A DNA stretch of 64,000 bases, taken from the NCBI RefSeq assembly GCF_900604485.1, contig NZ_UWOP01000001.1, positions 439,001-503,000 of the forward strand, written 5' to 3'. The translations under genes and the position numbers were made by a program. The notes under the pieces were generated by a model, which saw nothing but the letters and a program-made list of their open reading frames with translations, was not told where the DNA came from and ran no database searches. Positions 46,114 to 55,124 of this stretch are shown here, piece after piece. Each line of letters opens with the position of its first letter. Positions within the stretch are counted from its first letter, which is position 1. The DNA comes from Enterococcus mediterraneensis. GTDB taxonomy: Bacteria > Bacillota > Bacilli > Lactobacillales > Enterococcaceae.

Positions 46114-46119
46114 TGTCAA
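46090..46119 (-). promoter_or_regulatory. SigA promoter of the metal ATPase gene
   Basis: TTGACA (46114-46119) and TATAAT (46090-46095), both perfect, with an 18-bp spacer filled by the operator palindrome. Confidence 0.8.
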
Positions 46120-46137
46120 TGGGAAGCCCTCTCATTT

Positions 46138-46893
46138 TTACTGATTTTTACGCCATTTAAGAATATATGCTGCACACTGATCCAAAAGAAGAAATAGAAT
46201 CAACCCTAAACAACTCAATATCAATATACCGCCATACATCGCCGGATAATCTAAACGGGTCCAAGAATCCATGATGAAATAGCCCATACCGTATTCAGTA
46301 CCGTAATTTTCTGTAAAAAACAGGATCGATAACGCTGTGCCCAGAGAGATTCTAACAGCCCCAAAAATCGCCGGCAAACTCGCTGGAACAGTGATTTTAA
46401 AAAACTGTTGCAAATTTGAAGCACCGATACAGCGATATACATCGTAATAATATTCTGGAATGTCTCTTACACCATCCCGCACCGCGACGGCTACTTGAGG
46501 CGCAACGATCAAAACGATCATCAAAATCTTAGAAAGATCACCCAATCCGCCCAGCAGCATAACGATGGGCAACAATGCCATCTTAGGGATAGGATAGGTC
46601 AAATAAAGCAGTGGATCAAATAGCTCTCGCCACTTCGCCATGCGCCCGATCATAAGTCCTATCCCAAAACCCAATAACACAGCACAGATCATCCCCATCA
46701 GAACTCTCAAGAAACTGGCTTGCAAATGCTTTATGATCCCTTTCGAAAATAATAAGGGCAGATTTTTCAGTACAATAAAAGGTGAAGGCAACAGATCTTT
46801 CTGAACAACCAGACTTGCCAGTTGCCAAAACAACAGCAGAAGAAAAATTGCCAGCAGAAAATTGACCCAGCGCTTTAGTCTTCGCTTGTTCAT
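46138..46893 (-). CDS. ABC importer permease, SsuC/TauC/ThiX type
   Basis: A 251-residue permease with about six helices and the EAA loop YRCIGASNLQQFFKITVPAS. It belongs to the BPD family that imports nitrate, sulfonate, taurine or thiamine precursors. The start overlaps the stop of the ATPase gene as ATGA. Substrate unknown; see the binding protein. Confidence 0.88.
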   Translation of the reverse strand: MNKRRLKRWVNFLLAIFLLLLFWQLASLVVQKDLLPSPFIVLKNLPLLFSKGIIKHLQASFLRVLMGMICAVLLGFGIGLMIGRMAKWRELFDPLLYLTYPIPKMALLPIVMLLGGLGDLSKILMIVLIVAPQVAVAVRDGVRDIPEYYYDVYRCIGASNLQQFFKITVPASLPAIFGAVRISLGTALSILFFTENYGTEYGMGYFIMDSWTRLDYPAMYGGILILSCLGLILFLLLDQCAAYILKWRKNQ

Positions 46894-47654
46894 ACTTGAA
46901 GCTCCCTTCTAAGCTGTTGATGCAATCGAAAAAGTTCCAAAGAATCTCGCCGCTGATCCAACGATCCTTGTTCTTGTTCTGTGAAGGGACTGGCAACCAC
47001 TGTTTTTATTCTGCCGGGCTTTGCGCTCAAGACAATAACCTCATGTCCTAAAAGCAAAGCCTCATCAATATCATGAGTGATAAAAAGTGTTCGAACAGGA
47101 TGCTTTTGCCAGTTTCGCCAAAAAAGTGTCTGGACTTTTTCTCTTGTAAAAGCGTCCAATGCGGAAAAGGGTTCATCCATCAATAATAGATCAGCTTTTG
47201 TAGCAAACGCCCGCGCGATCGCGACCCGTTGCTGCTGTCCGCCGCTCATTTGATTGGGATAGTAATCTTGCAATCCATCGATTTCCATATCTACAAATAA
47301 TTGTTGGATATCCTGTTGTTTCATTGTTTTTTTACTGATCTTCACGCTTTCGGCAACTGCACTCCATGCAGTTTGCCATGGCAGCAAACCATAATTTTGC
47401 GGCATAAGCGCAATCGTGTGGTTTCTTGGAACAAAAATTTCATCAGTCAACGTGATCTTACCGCTAGAAGGTGTGATCAAACCCGCAAGCAGTCGTAATA
47501 GCGTTGTTTTTCCAGCGCCAGAAGGACCGATCACGGTATAGATTTTGCTTTCTTCAAAAGAAAACGACACATCTTCTAAAATACATTGATCGTCGATCCT
47601 ATATGAAACATTTTCCAAACGCAGCTGTTTATTTTGTTTATTTAAAGTAGACAT
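46890..47654 (-). CDS. ABC importer ATPase, SsuB/TauB/ThiZ type
   Basis: 254 residues with Walker A GPSGAGKTTLLRLLAGLI, signature [20 protein letters not shown], Walker B LLLMDEPFSALDAFT and H-loop LFITHDIDEALLLGHE. The gene begins 17 bases inside the end of the binding-protein gene, and ends overlapping the permease gene, so the three form one coupled operon. Confidence 0.9.
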   Translation of the reverse strand: MSTLNKQNKQLRLENVSYRIDDQCILEDVSFSFEESKIYTVIGPSGAGKTTLLRLLAGLITPSSGKITLTDEIFVPRNHTIALMPQNYGLLPWQTAWSAVAESVKISKKTMKQQDIQQLFVDMEIDGLQDYYPNQMSGGQQQRVAIARAFATKADLLLMDEPFSALDAFTREKVQTLFWRNWQKHPVRTLFITHDIDEALLLGHEVIVLSAKPGRIKTVVASPFTEQEQGSLDQRRDSLELFRLHQQLRRELQV

Positions 47655-48582
47655 CGCTCAACACATCTTCTGGTCTCAAATTTTTTTCCAACAAGCCTTT
47701 ATCATGTGCCCAAGTAAAAACTGTTTGAATATCTTCTTTACTTGCTTGTTGGATATGAGGATAATCCGGCACTTCGATTTGTTCTTTCAGCTTTTCGGGA
47801 AAGCCGATCTTATCAATGAACAGTTGAATATACTCTTCTTTGTCGTGAGACTTCAGCCAATCGACTGCTTCATTATATGCGTCATACATTCCTTGCAGTG
47901 CCGCTGCTTTTTCTGAAATGACTGTTTCTGGAAAACAAAGGATAAACGGATTGATTCCGATCTTTCTCGTAGAATCCAAAACTTTCATTCCTTCCGCTTT
48001 TGCCATCGTCACGAAAGGTTCCGGTAAGATTGCCGCCGCAGCTTGATGGTTTTTCAGCAATTCTAAACGGCTAGGCACTTGCGGAACATCAATCAGCCGA
48101 ACATCGTCTTTTGTCATATCGACGTTTTTCAGCATTTGATCGACGGAATATTCCGGTCCTTGGTTATTCATGATGACGATTTGTTCCCCTTTTAGATCTT
48201 TTAAAGAATCCGCGTCCTTTTGATTTGTCACTAAATCAAATTGACCATACGTGGAACTGGTGATCTTGACCTTCATTCCTCCTTGTAGATAATTCGTGAA
48301 AGCCACCAAATCTGAATTGATGCCATCGACTTCTTCAGCTTGAAAAGCAGCATCACGATCTTTTGCCGACTTGAAGGTTTCCAATTTGATCTCTACTCCG
48401 TGTTTTTTATCAAATCCTTGTTCATGAGCGACGATCAGCGGGATATTATCGGTAGACGGCATGACACCTATCTTGATGGTATTCACTTCTTCTGTTGCAG
48501 TACTTTCTTCCGATTTGTTTCCGCAAGCACCCAAAAAAGCGGTCAATGCCAGCATCCCTAATAAAACAATACTCTTTTTCAT
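47638..48582 (-). CDS. ABC importer substrate-binding lipoprotein (NMT1/THI5-like)
   Basis: A 314-residue lipoprotein with signal KKSIVLLGMLALTAFLGAC (lipobox LGAC) followed by a SsuA/ThiY-type fold (IKIGVMPSTDNIPLIVAHEQ at the start, EPFVTMAKAEGMKVL late). The family binds aliphatic sulfonates, taurine or hydroxymethyl-pyrimidine precursors of thiamine. No metabolic gene is adjacent and no TPP or SAM riboswitch is visible in the short leader, so the ligand stays open. The start at 48582 has AGGAGG eight bases upstream; the frame extends further but without signal. Confidence 0.88.
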   Translation of the reverse strand: MKKSIVLLGMLALTAFLGACGNKSEESTATEEVNTIKIGVMPSTDNIPLIVAHEQGFDKKHGVEIKLETFKSAKDRDAAFQAEEVDGINSDLVAFTNYLQGGMKVKITSSTYGQFDLVTNQKDADSLKDLKGEQIVIMNNQGPEYSVDQMLKNVDMTKDDVRLIDVPQVPSRLELLKNHQAAAAILPEPFVTMAKAEGMKVLDSTRKIGINPFILCFPETVISEKAAALQGMYDAYNEAVDWLKSHDKEEYIQLFIDKIGFPEKLKEQIEVPDYPHIQQASKEDIQTVFTWAHDKGLLEKNLRPEDVLSDVYFK

Positions 48583-48642
48583 CTTTTGCCTCCTAATTAG
48601 TGAAAATATATACAAACCATTTTTTATTGTAACACGCAGACA

Positions 48643-48676
48643 AAAAAAAGAAAGTCAGCTTTGCTGACTTTCTTGA
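48643..48676 (-). terminator. Terminator of the tagO-like gene
   Basis: AAGAAAGTCAGC / GCTGACTTTCTT stem with a 3-base loop, followed by a T run on the minus strand. Confidence 0.88.
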
Positions 48677-49837
48677 TCATTCCTGATTGTTGTCATCTTC
48701 ATCGTTTTGTGAATTTTTATTTTTATGACGCTGTTTTTCTAAAACAGATTGGCGAAACTGCCGATTTCCCAAGAACTTCAACGTGCACATCAATGGCTGT
48801 CGATTTTCTCCTACCAGACCGATCAGTTCGATGAAGAGTTCCACACCAAAAGCCGTACTGATCAAAAGCAGGACGATCGCCCAATTGCTTGCGTAATTCA
48901 TCAACAGTGCTATAAAAGAAAATACCAATGCCAACGCATAAATCGTCAAAACAGCACCCCGATGAGTAAAGCCCAAGGACAGTAAACGATGGTGCAGATG
49001 CATTTTATCCGCGGAAGAGATCGGCTGTTTATTGAATTTGCGACGAATGATCGCATAGACCGTATCTGTGATCGGCACACCTAAAATAAACATCGGTGTC
49101 AGGATCGTGATAAAAGTCGCGTTTTTCAATCCTTGCAGTGACAAGATCGAGATCATAAAACCTAAAAACAGCGCGCCGGTATCCCCCAGATAGATGGTGG
49201 CGGGATGGAAATTATATGGGAAAAAGCCCAAAATGGCAGCGACTAAAGAGAAAATCACGATGGCCAGAAAAACGCCTCTTTCCGGTAAAAAGAAATAACT
49301 GATCAAACCGATGGTGGAAAGACCAATGATCGACACCCCAGCTGCCAATCCATCCAATCCATCGATCAAATTGACCGCATTGGTGATCGCTAAGATCCAA
49401 AGCACTGTGACAGGCAGACTTAGCCAACCCAAATCGAAACGACCAAAAAACGGCAGTGTGAATGTGCTGATACGAATATCGGCTATAAAAAAAATCTCCA
49501 AAGCCGCGATAAGCAATCCGATTGTTTTTTGCATCGGGCTCAGCTCAAAAATATCATCCAGCAGACCGGTGATCACCACGATCAATCCGCCCAAAAGCAT
49601 CGGCCAAACATAATGAAATGTCAGTGTGTCGTTATATTCCCAAAGCAATGCGATACAAAAGGAAAGAAAGATACTCAAACCGCCGGCTGTCGGCATTGTT
49701 TTGGTATTGATCCTCCGCGCTCCCGGTTTATCGACGGCTCCGATCTGAAAGGCCAACAATTTGATTAGCGGCGTTAAAATCAGAGAAAGCAGCATGGTGG
49801 TGACTAATTTAAAAATAAAGCGAAATGTAAATCCCAT
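48677..49837 (-). CDS. tagO: Undecaprenyl-phosphate GlcNAc-1-phosphate transferase, TagO/WecA type
   Basis: First, membrane-bound step of wall teichoic acid or other polymer synthesis on undecaprenyl phosphate. The 386-residue protein has about eleven helices. Family motifs GAVDKPGARRINTKTMPTAG, LLDDIFELSP, NAVNLIDGLDGLAAG, YLGDTGALFLGFMISIL and the HLHHRLLSLG cytoplasmic loop are present. It is followed only by its terminator, with the BrkB gene 24 bp upstream in the same direction. Confidence 0.9.
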   Translation of the reverse strand: MGFTFRFIFKLVTTMLLSLILTPLIKLLAFQIGAVDKPGARRINTKTMPTAGGLSIFLSFCIALLWEYNDTLTFHYVWPMLLGGLIVVITGLLDDIFELSPMQKTIGLLIAALEIFFIADIRISTFTLPFFGRFDLGWLSLPVTVLWILAITNAVNLIDGLDGLAAGVSIIGLSTIGLISYFFLPERGVFLAIVIFSLVAAILGFFPYNFHPATIYLGDTGALFLGFMISILSLQGLKNATFITILTPMFILGVPITDTVYAIIRRKFNKQPISSADKMHLHHRLLSLGFTHRGAVLTIYALALVFSFIALLMNYASNWAIVLLLISTAFGVELFIELIGLVGENRQPLMCTLKFLGNRQFRQSVLEKQRHKNKNSQNDEDDNNQE

Positions 49838-49861
49838 TGAACTAGCTCACTTTCTAGATAG

Positions 49862-50782
49862 TTAATCTTGATCTTTGTTTTTGTCGTCTAATTTCGTGGA
49901 AATTTCCGCGACCAGATCTTTTCGTTCTGTCAATTCCTTACCGGTCTTCATCTCTGCAAAGATCCCATTGATGACTCCGCCGATAATAATGATCGTAGCA
50001 GCGAAATTCAGCCAGATCATCAAGACGATGAAACTTCCGATAATTTGATAACCGCTGATCCGAGAAGCAAAATATTTCGCGTAAAGACCGAATAATTGTC
50101 CTAGCAGCATCCAACCGACAGTAGCAAAAATCGATCCGGGAAGTGTTGAACGAAGCTTTATTTTTGCATTAGGTACCAGCCAGTAAATAATCGTCAAAAC
50201 GATCAATAAGATAACGATCGTCAACGGCCATTTGACTGTTTGGAACGTATCGATCAGTGCGTCTGGAAACTGCAGAACCGGCTGCAAAATGTCTAAAAGG
50301 ATCTTGCCAAAACCTAACACCAGTGCAACGCCGACGATCGCTCCCATAAAAAATATGATAGTGATCAGCGATACTAAACGCACCACGATAAAATTCTTAC
50401 GATCATCTACACCGTACGCTTTGTTCAGCGCTTTTTGCAGAGCGTTGACACTTTGACTGGCTGACCAGATCGTCACTAACGCTGAAATAGAAAGCAGTCC
50501 GCCAGAACTTTGTGTCAAAAGATCTTCTATAGCCGGACCGATGAACTGATACACCTGTTCCGGAATCAATTCTTTGGCATAAGGTAAAACCTCTCCGGGA
50601 TCGATGTTCAAAAAAGGCAGCAGATTGCCGATTACGATCATCAATGGAAACAGAGAAAGCAATAAATAATATGCAACAGCGATGGATGAAATCCCCACCT
50701 CAGAAGTTGATATCTGTCGTTTTGCGATGGTGAAAAAACGCATAAACGTTTGATTGTCTTTTATTTTACGGATAATATTCAT
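49862..50782 (-). CDS. YihY/BrkB family membrane protein
   Basis: A 306-residue protein with about six helices of the YihY/UPF0761 family (once thought to be RNase BN). AYYLLLSLFPLMIVIGNLLP and the GSFIVLMIWLNFAATIIIIG segment are typical. The function is not established. A charged C-terminal tail (KELTERKDLVAEISTKLDDK) follows. The start has GGAGGACGC. It is 26 bp downstream of map. Confidence 0.88.
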   Translation of the reverse strand: MNIIRKIKDNQTFMRFFTIAKRQISTSEVGISSIAVAYYLLLSLFPLMIVIGNLLPFLNIDPGEVLPYAKELIPEQVYQFIGPAIEDLLTQSSGGLLSISALVTIWSASQSVNALQKALNKAYGVDDRKNFIVVRLVSLITIIFFMGAIVGVALVLGFGKILLDILQPVLQFPDALIDTFQTVKWPLTIVILLIVLTIIYWLVPNAKIKLRSTLPGSIFATVGWMLLGQLFGLYAKYFASRISGYQIIGSFIVLMIWLNFAATIIIIGGVINGIFAEMKTGKELTERKDLVAEISTKLDDKNKDQD

Positions 50783-50807
50783 TGCGTCCTCCGTTTCATT
50801 CTAGTAA

Positions 50808-51572
50808 TTAGTAGGTTCCTTCTTCGCCTTGAGATGTCAAAATTTTAGGACCTTCTTTTGTGATAGCAATGGTATGTTCATATTGACAGCTTAACCCGCC
50901 ATCTAATGTGTAAGCAGTCCAGCCATTTGGATCCATTTTCATTTTCCAAGTACCGGTGTTGACCATCGGCTCGATAGTGATCACCATGCCTTCTTTCAAG
51001 CGCAGTCCTTTACCTGCTTCACCATAATGGGGAACAGCCGGACTTTCATGGATCGTAGGTCCTACGCCATGTCCGATAAAGTCCCGAACGACGGAAAGAC
51101 CTTCCCCTTCAACGTAAGTTTGGATCGCATGACCGATATCACCGATTCGATTGCCGACAGTTGCCTGCTCGATTCCCAGATACAGAGCTTTGCGGGTAAC
51201 TTCCATCAAATGATCGATCTCAGGTGTTGAATCCCCTACGATATAAGCCCAGCATGAATCAGAAACTGCTCCTTTGAGTTCGATACACATATCCACTTTG
51301 ATCAAATCACCGTTTGCCAACGGTTTTTTGCGGGGAAATCCATGACAGATTTCATTATTTATACTGCAGCAAGTAGCATACTCATATCCTTCAAATCCAA
51401 TTTGAGCTGCGATCCCGCCATGACTTTCAATGTAATCTCGGACAAAAACTTCAATGTCCCAACTAGTGATGCCCGGTTTGATAAACGTCCGCAACTGTTT
51501 ATGTACGTCTGCCAATAATGCTCCGGACTCATTCATTAATTCAATTTCTCTTGGTGATTTCAATGTAATCAT
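50808..51572 (-). CDS. map: Methionine aminopeptidase, type I
   Basis: Removes the initiator methionine from nascent proteins. In 254 residues, the metal ligands are seen in LIKVDMCIELKGAVSDSCW (Asp, Asp), GHGVGPTIHESP (His), ITIEPMVNTG (Glu) and YEHTIAITKEGP (Glu). The ATG at 51572 is favoured by GAGGAG upstream; the longer frame (MKRGDYR...) includes the ribosome site. It forms a likely operon with the BrkB and tagO genes. Confidence 0.94.
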   Translation of the reverse strand: MITLKSPREIELMNESGALLADVHKQLRTFIKPGITSWDIEVFVRDYIESHGGIAAQIGFEGYEYATCCSINNEICHGFPRKKPLANGDLIKVDMCIELKGAVSDSCWAYIVGDSTPEIDHLMEVTRKALYLGIEQATVGNRIGDIGHAIQTYVEGEGLSVVRDFIGHGVGPTIHESPAVPHYGEAGKGLRLKEGMVITIEPMVNTGTWKMKMDPNGWTAYTLDGGLSCQYEHTIAITKEGPKILTSQGEEGTY

Positions 51573-51735
51573 TCTATAGTCTCCTCTTTTCAAATCGCTT
51601 TTATTTTACCATAGTAAGATTTTTTCGCCAAATCCGCTTGATTCCTTTTGTGAAGAAGGTTGCTTTCCCTCCGACTTTTGTTATAATTAATCGGAGTATT
51701 TTACAAAAACGCGAAGAAATCACAGGAGGAACATC

Positions 51736-52179
51736 ATGACCTTAGCAAAAATCGTTTATGCCAGTATGACTGGGAATACTGAAGAAATCGCTGATATCGT
51801 TGCTGAAGCGATGGAAAATTTAGAAATCGACGTTGAAATCAATGAATGTACACAAGTTGATGCTGCTGAATTTGAAGATGCGGATATCTGCATCGTTGCA
51901 TCTTATACATATGGAGATGGCGATCTGCCTGATGAGATCATGGACTTTTACGAAGACTTGCAAGAGCTTGATCTAAGCGGCAAAATCTATGGCGTTTGCG
52001 GTTCCGGCGATACATTTTATGACGACTTCTGCAAAGCTGTCGATGACTTTGACGCAGCGTTCGCTAAGACTGGCGCAGTCAAAGGTGCAGAAGGTGTCAA
52101 AGTCGACTTAAACGCGGAAGAGGAAGATATCGAAAACCTGGAAGCTTTTGCGAAAAAAATCGTTGAAGCTGCTCAATGA
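51736..52179 (+). CDS. Flavodoxin
   Basis: A 147-residue acidic FMN electron carrier. The phosphate-binding loop YASMTGNTEEIADIV is at the N terminus, with the 50s loop ASYTYGDGDLPDEIMDFY and the 90s loop VCGSGDTFYDDFCKAVDDF. Length and pI are typical of short-chain flavodoxins. ATG at 51736 follows CAGGAGGAACATC. Transcribed alone. The redox partner is not indicated by the neighbours, although the activase at 38-43 kb would need an electron donor. Confidence 0.94.
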   Translation: MTLAKIVYASMTGNTEEIADIVAEAMENLEIDVEINECTQVDAAEFEDADICIVASYTYGDGDLPDEIMDFYEDLQELDLSGKIYGVCGSGDTFYDDFCKAVDDFDAAFAKTGAVKGAEGVKVDLNAEEEDIENLEAFAKKIVEAAQ

Positions 52180-52209
52180 TTTTTCCATTGAATTTCCACT
52201 ATGACTAAT

Positions 52210-52257
52210 AAAAACTAGGGACGATCTGTTTGATCGAGATGTCCCTAGTTTTTTTAT
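52210..52257. terminator. Bidirectional terminator between flavodoxin and TetR genes
   Basis: AAAACTAGGGAC / GTCCCTAGTTTT stem enclosing an inner GATC-based hairpin, between convergent genes. Confidence 0.88.
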
Positions 52258-52283
52258 TTCAGCTGTCAGCAGCTTGTCACAAC

Positions 52284-52856
52284 TTAATAGCTCAACTGAA
52301 CGATATTTTCTTGATTCAAGATACTGTCAATGCTTTCTTGGATCATCAGCTTGATTTGGTCTTCAGATGGATGGATGATCCCTGAAGATTGTAATGAAGC
52401 GATTCCTGTTGCGATGATCCATGTTCCTGTATGTAATGATTCGATCATTTCTGCCGATAAATTTTGATATTGTTCTTCTTCTTTGACAGCATTTGAAAAA
52501 TAATCGTATGAGAATGACTGGATTTTCTCTCCGCCGCCATATTCTTCTAAATACAATGCGCGGTATAATCGGCGATTAGATGTTGCAAAACCTATGTAAT
52601 TCAATGCAAGGTCGATGACCGTATGTCCCGTATGTTTAACTGGGAAAATATCTGTTGCCAGATGATCCAATATCTGATCGATCAGTGCTTCCTTCAAATC
52701 CTCCATATTCTGGAACTCCAAATAAATCGGCTGCGTGGAACAATTCATTTGCGCGGCGATATTTCGAGCAGTAAAACGTGAAAAGCCTCCAGAGGCTACA
52801 ACTTCATATGCGGCATCTAAAATTTGGTTTCTAGTAATCATTTTCTTTCTTGCCAT
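52284..52856 (-). CDS. TetR/AcrR-family regulator
   Basis: A 190-residue transcription factor with the helix-turn-helix segment FSRFTARNIAAQMNCSTQPI followed by YLEFQNMEDLKEALI; the substitution of TQPIY for the usual TGTLY marks the atypical subgroup common in enterococci and streptococci. The C-terminal half is helical and has no recognised ligand signature. It is divergent from the M29 aminopeptidase gene across a 247-bp AT-rich gap. A possible promoter is TTGTCA-16 bp-TACAAT. Confidence 0.85.
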   Translation of the reverse strand: MARKKMITRNQILDAAYEVVASGGFSRFTARNIAAQMNCSTQPIYLEFQNMEDLKEALIDQILDHLATDIFPVKHTGHTVIDLALNYIGFATSNRRLYRALYLEEYGGGEKIQSFSYDYFSNAVKEEEQYQNLSAEMIESLHTGTWIIATGIASLQSSGIIHPSEDQIKLMIQESIDSILNQENIVQLSY

Positions 52857-53103
52857 GATATTTTAATCTCCTTATATGTTTTTGTGCATCGCTTTCATAA
52901 TTTATAAAAATATTGTAACATGTTTTTTATCAATGACAAAAGGACTTTTTAGATAAAATGACAATTAAAATAAGTACTATAAAAAAAACAAATATTTTTT
53001 AACTCATTTTGCCAAGATTAAAGTTTGGTTGTGTTATCTTAATTTGAGTGTTATCATAATTTTGGTTCTCTAATTTATTTTATACATACCTAGGAGGTAA
53101 ATT

Positions 53104-54339
53104 ATGACCCTGAAAAACTTTAAAGAAAACTTAGAAAATTATGCTCGATTGATTACTGAAATCGGTGTCAATGTCCAAAAAGGTCATACTATCGTTGTCC
53201 AAATCAGCGTGGATCAAGCAGAACTTGCTCGTTTGATCACTAAAAAAGCCTATGAATTAGGCGCGGCGGAAGTGAGCGTGCAATGGACTGACGACTTTGT
53301 CCAACGAGAATTTTTAGCATTCGCTGCAGATGATCGGCTAGAAACGATCCCTCAACACAAAGTAGATCAAACTGAGGATTGGATCGCTAAAGGCGCCAGC
53401 CGGATCAGTGTTGTTTCCTCAAATCCTGATGCCCTTGCCGGTATCGACCATCAACGAGTAGCGACCTATCAAGCTGCTAGCGGCAAAGCGTTATTGAACC
53501 TTAGAAAAGCGACCCAAGCCAATAAAGTCAGTTGGACTGTTGTAGCAGCAGCTGGCCAAGATTGGGCACAAAAAGTCTTCCCTGATCTTTCTCCGGAAGA
53601 CGCACAAGATAAATTATGGGATGAGATTTTTAAAACCACTCGGATCTATGAAAACGATCCTGTTGCCGCATGGAAAGCCCATGACGAAAAATTACAGAAA
53701 AAAGCCGATGAACTAAACAAAGAACAGTTCACCGCTTTGCACTACACTGCACCTGGGACGGATATCATCATCGGCCTTCCAAAAAATCACCTTTGGGAAG
53801 GTGCCGGCAGTTACAACGCCCGCAACGAGAAATTTATGGCAAATATGCCGACGGAAGAAGTCTTTACTGCTCCTGACAGCCGCCGGGTTGACGGATATAT
53901 TTCCAGTACAAAACCATTAAGCTATGCAGGGACGATCATTTCCGGTATGAAATTTACCTTTAAAGACGGCAAGGTCGTTGATTTTTCAGCAGAACAAGGA
54001 CAAGAAGTCCTGAAAAATCTGTTAGAAACTGATGAAGGAGCGACACGTTTAGGGGAAGTCGCATTAGTTCCAGATCCTTCACCGATCTCGCAATCCGGCA
54101 TCACTTTCTTCAATACATTGTTTGACGAAAACGCCTCTAACCATTTGGCACTGGGTTCTGCGTATGCATTCAGTATCCAAGGTGGAACAGAGATGAACGA
54201 AGAAGAGCTGAAAGAAGCTGGTTTGAATCGCAGTCAGACTCACGTAGATTTCATGGTGGGATCTGATCAAATGGATATCGATGGTATTCGCGAAGATGGT
54301 TCTACCGTACCGATCTTCCGCAATGGCGATTGGGCTTAA
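53104..54339 (+). CDS. M29 family aminopeptidase (PepS/AmpS type)
   Basis: A 411-residue metallo-aminopeptidase of the thermophilic aminopeptidase T family. Conserved portions are ENYARLITEIGVNVQKGHTI at the N terminus, NMPTEEVFTAPDSRRVDGYI in the middle and ASNHLALGSAYAF, NRSQTHVDFMVGSDQMDI near the end, which carry the metal ligands (Glu, Glu, His, His, Asp). It trims peptides in the cytoplasm. The start has an ideal CTAGGAGGTAAATT. Confidence 0.92.
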   Translation: MTLKNFKENLENYARLITEIGVNVQKGHTIVVQISVDQAELARLITKKAYELGAAEVSVQWTDDFVQREFLAFAADDRLETIPQHKVDQTEDWIAKGASRISVVSSNPDALAGIDHQRVATYQAASGKALLNLRKATQANKVSWTVVAAAGQDWAQKVFPDLSPEDAQDKLWDEIFKTTRIYENDPVAAWKAHDEKLQKKADELNKEQFTALHYTAPGTDIIIGLPKNHLWEGAGSYNARNEKFMANMPTEEVFTAPDSRRVDGYISSTKPLSYAGTIISGMKFTFKDGKVVDFSAEQGQEVLKNLLETDEGATRLGEVALVPDPSPISQSGITFFNTLFDENASNHLALGSAYAFSIQGGTEMNEEELKEAGLNRSQTHVDFMVGSDQMDIDGIREDGSTVPIFRNGDWA

Positions 54340-54349
54340 AGGTTACCTA

Positions 54350-54382
54350 AAAAAAAATCGAGGCGCTGCTTCGATTTTTTTT
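54350..54382 (+). terminator. Terminator of the M29 aminopeptidase gene
   Basis: AAAAAATCGA(G) / (T)TCGATTTTTT stem around GCGCTGC, with a long T run on the plus strand. Confidence 0.82.
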
Positions 54383-54413
54383 AGTTTCTAAAGATAGTAA
54401 ATAATCAGCTTTT

Positions 54414-54430
54414 TTGGTAAAATTTACTAA
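54414..54430. promoter_or_regulatory. Inverted repeat over the -10 of the DtxR-type gene
   Basis: TTGGTAAA-A-TTTACTAA, 8-bp arms with one mismatch. It overlaps TGGTAAAAT, an extended -10 element, about 30-45 bp ahead of the regulator start, as expected for autoregulation. Confidence 0.5.
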
Positions 54431-54460
54431 GGTAATCGTTGGCTGAAAGGATGAATATAA

Positions 54461-55117
54461 ATGACCCCAAATCGCGAAGATTATTTAAAAATAATTTTAG
54501 AACTAGGTGGCGATGGAAACAAGATCAGCAATAAGCAAATCGTGGCCGGCTTAGATGTCTCCGCTGCTTCTGTCAGCGAAATGATCTCTAAACTAGTCAA
54601 AGAAAAATTAGTCGAGCATTCGCCATATCAAGGGGTTCAGCTTACACAAAAAGGATTGGAGTCAGCCAGTACACTCGTCCGCAAACATCGGCTTTGGGAA
54701 GTATTTTTAGTAGAACATCTGAATTATTCCTGGAATGAAGTTCATGATGACGCCGAAGTTTTGGAACACGTGACATCGGAACATCTGGCCGATCATTTGG
54801 AACACTATCTGGGCTATCCTGAATACTGCCCTCATGGCGGTAAGATACCGAAACATGCAGAGACGATCCACGAAGAGAAACGAAAAACCTTGACCGATTA
54901 TCCGGTCGGTACAGCAGTACGGATCGCCCGTGTCTTGGATGAACGAGAATTACTGGATTATCTGGTATCCATTGATTTGAAGATCCACGAAGAATACAAG
55001 ATCATTGATATCGCAGCATATGAAGGACCTATCACCATCAAAAATCCGCAAAAAACTTTAGCGGTCAGTTACAAAGCTGCCAGCACGATTTTTGTCGATC
55101 AATTAATCAAGGAGTGA
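54461..55117 (+). CDS. DtxR/MntR-family metal-dependent regulator
   Basis: A 218-residue regulator of the DtxR family in three parts. The winged helix (EDYLKIILELGGDG, ISNKQIVAGLDVSAASVSEM) is followed by the metal-binding dimerisation domain (VRKHRLWEVFLVEHLNYSWN, HVTSEHLADHLEHYLGYPEY then CPHG) and a C-terminal FeoA/SH3-like domain (LTDYPVGTAVRIARVLDERE). His/Glu/Cys residues of both metal sites are present. Streptococcal and enterococcal relatives (SloR, EfaR) respond to manganese. Its stop lies 7 bp before the zwf start, so the two are cotranscribed. ATG at 54461 has AAAGGATG upstream. Confidence 0.9.
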   Translation: MTPNREDYLKIILELGGDGNKISNKQIVAGLDVSAASVSEMISKLVKEKLVEHSPYQGVQLTQKGLESASTLVRKHRLWEVFLVEHLNYSWNEVHDDAEVLEHVTSEHLADHLEHYLGYPEYCPHGGKIPKHAETIHEEKRKTLTDYPVGTAVRIARVLDERELLDYLVSIDLKIHEEYKIIDIAAYEGPITIKNPQKTLAVSYKAASTIFVDQLIKE

Positions 55118-55124
55118 ATGAACC

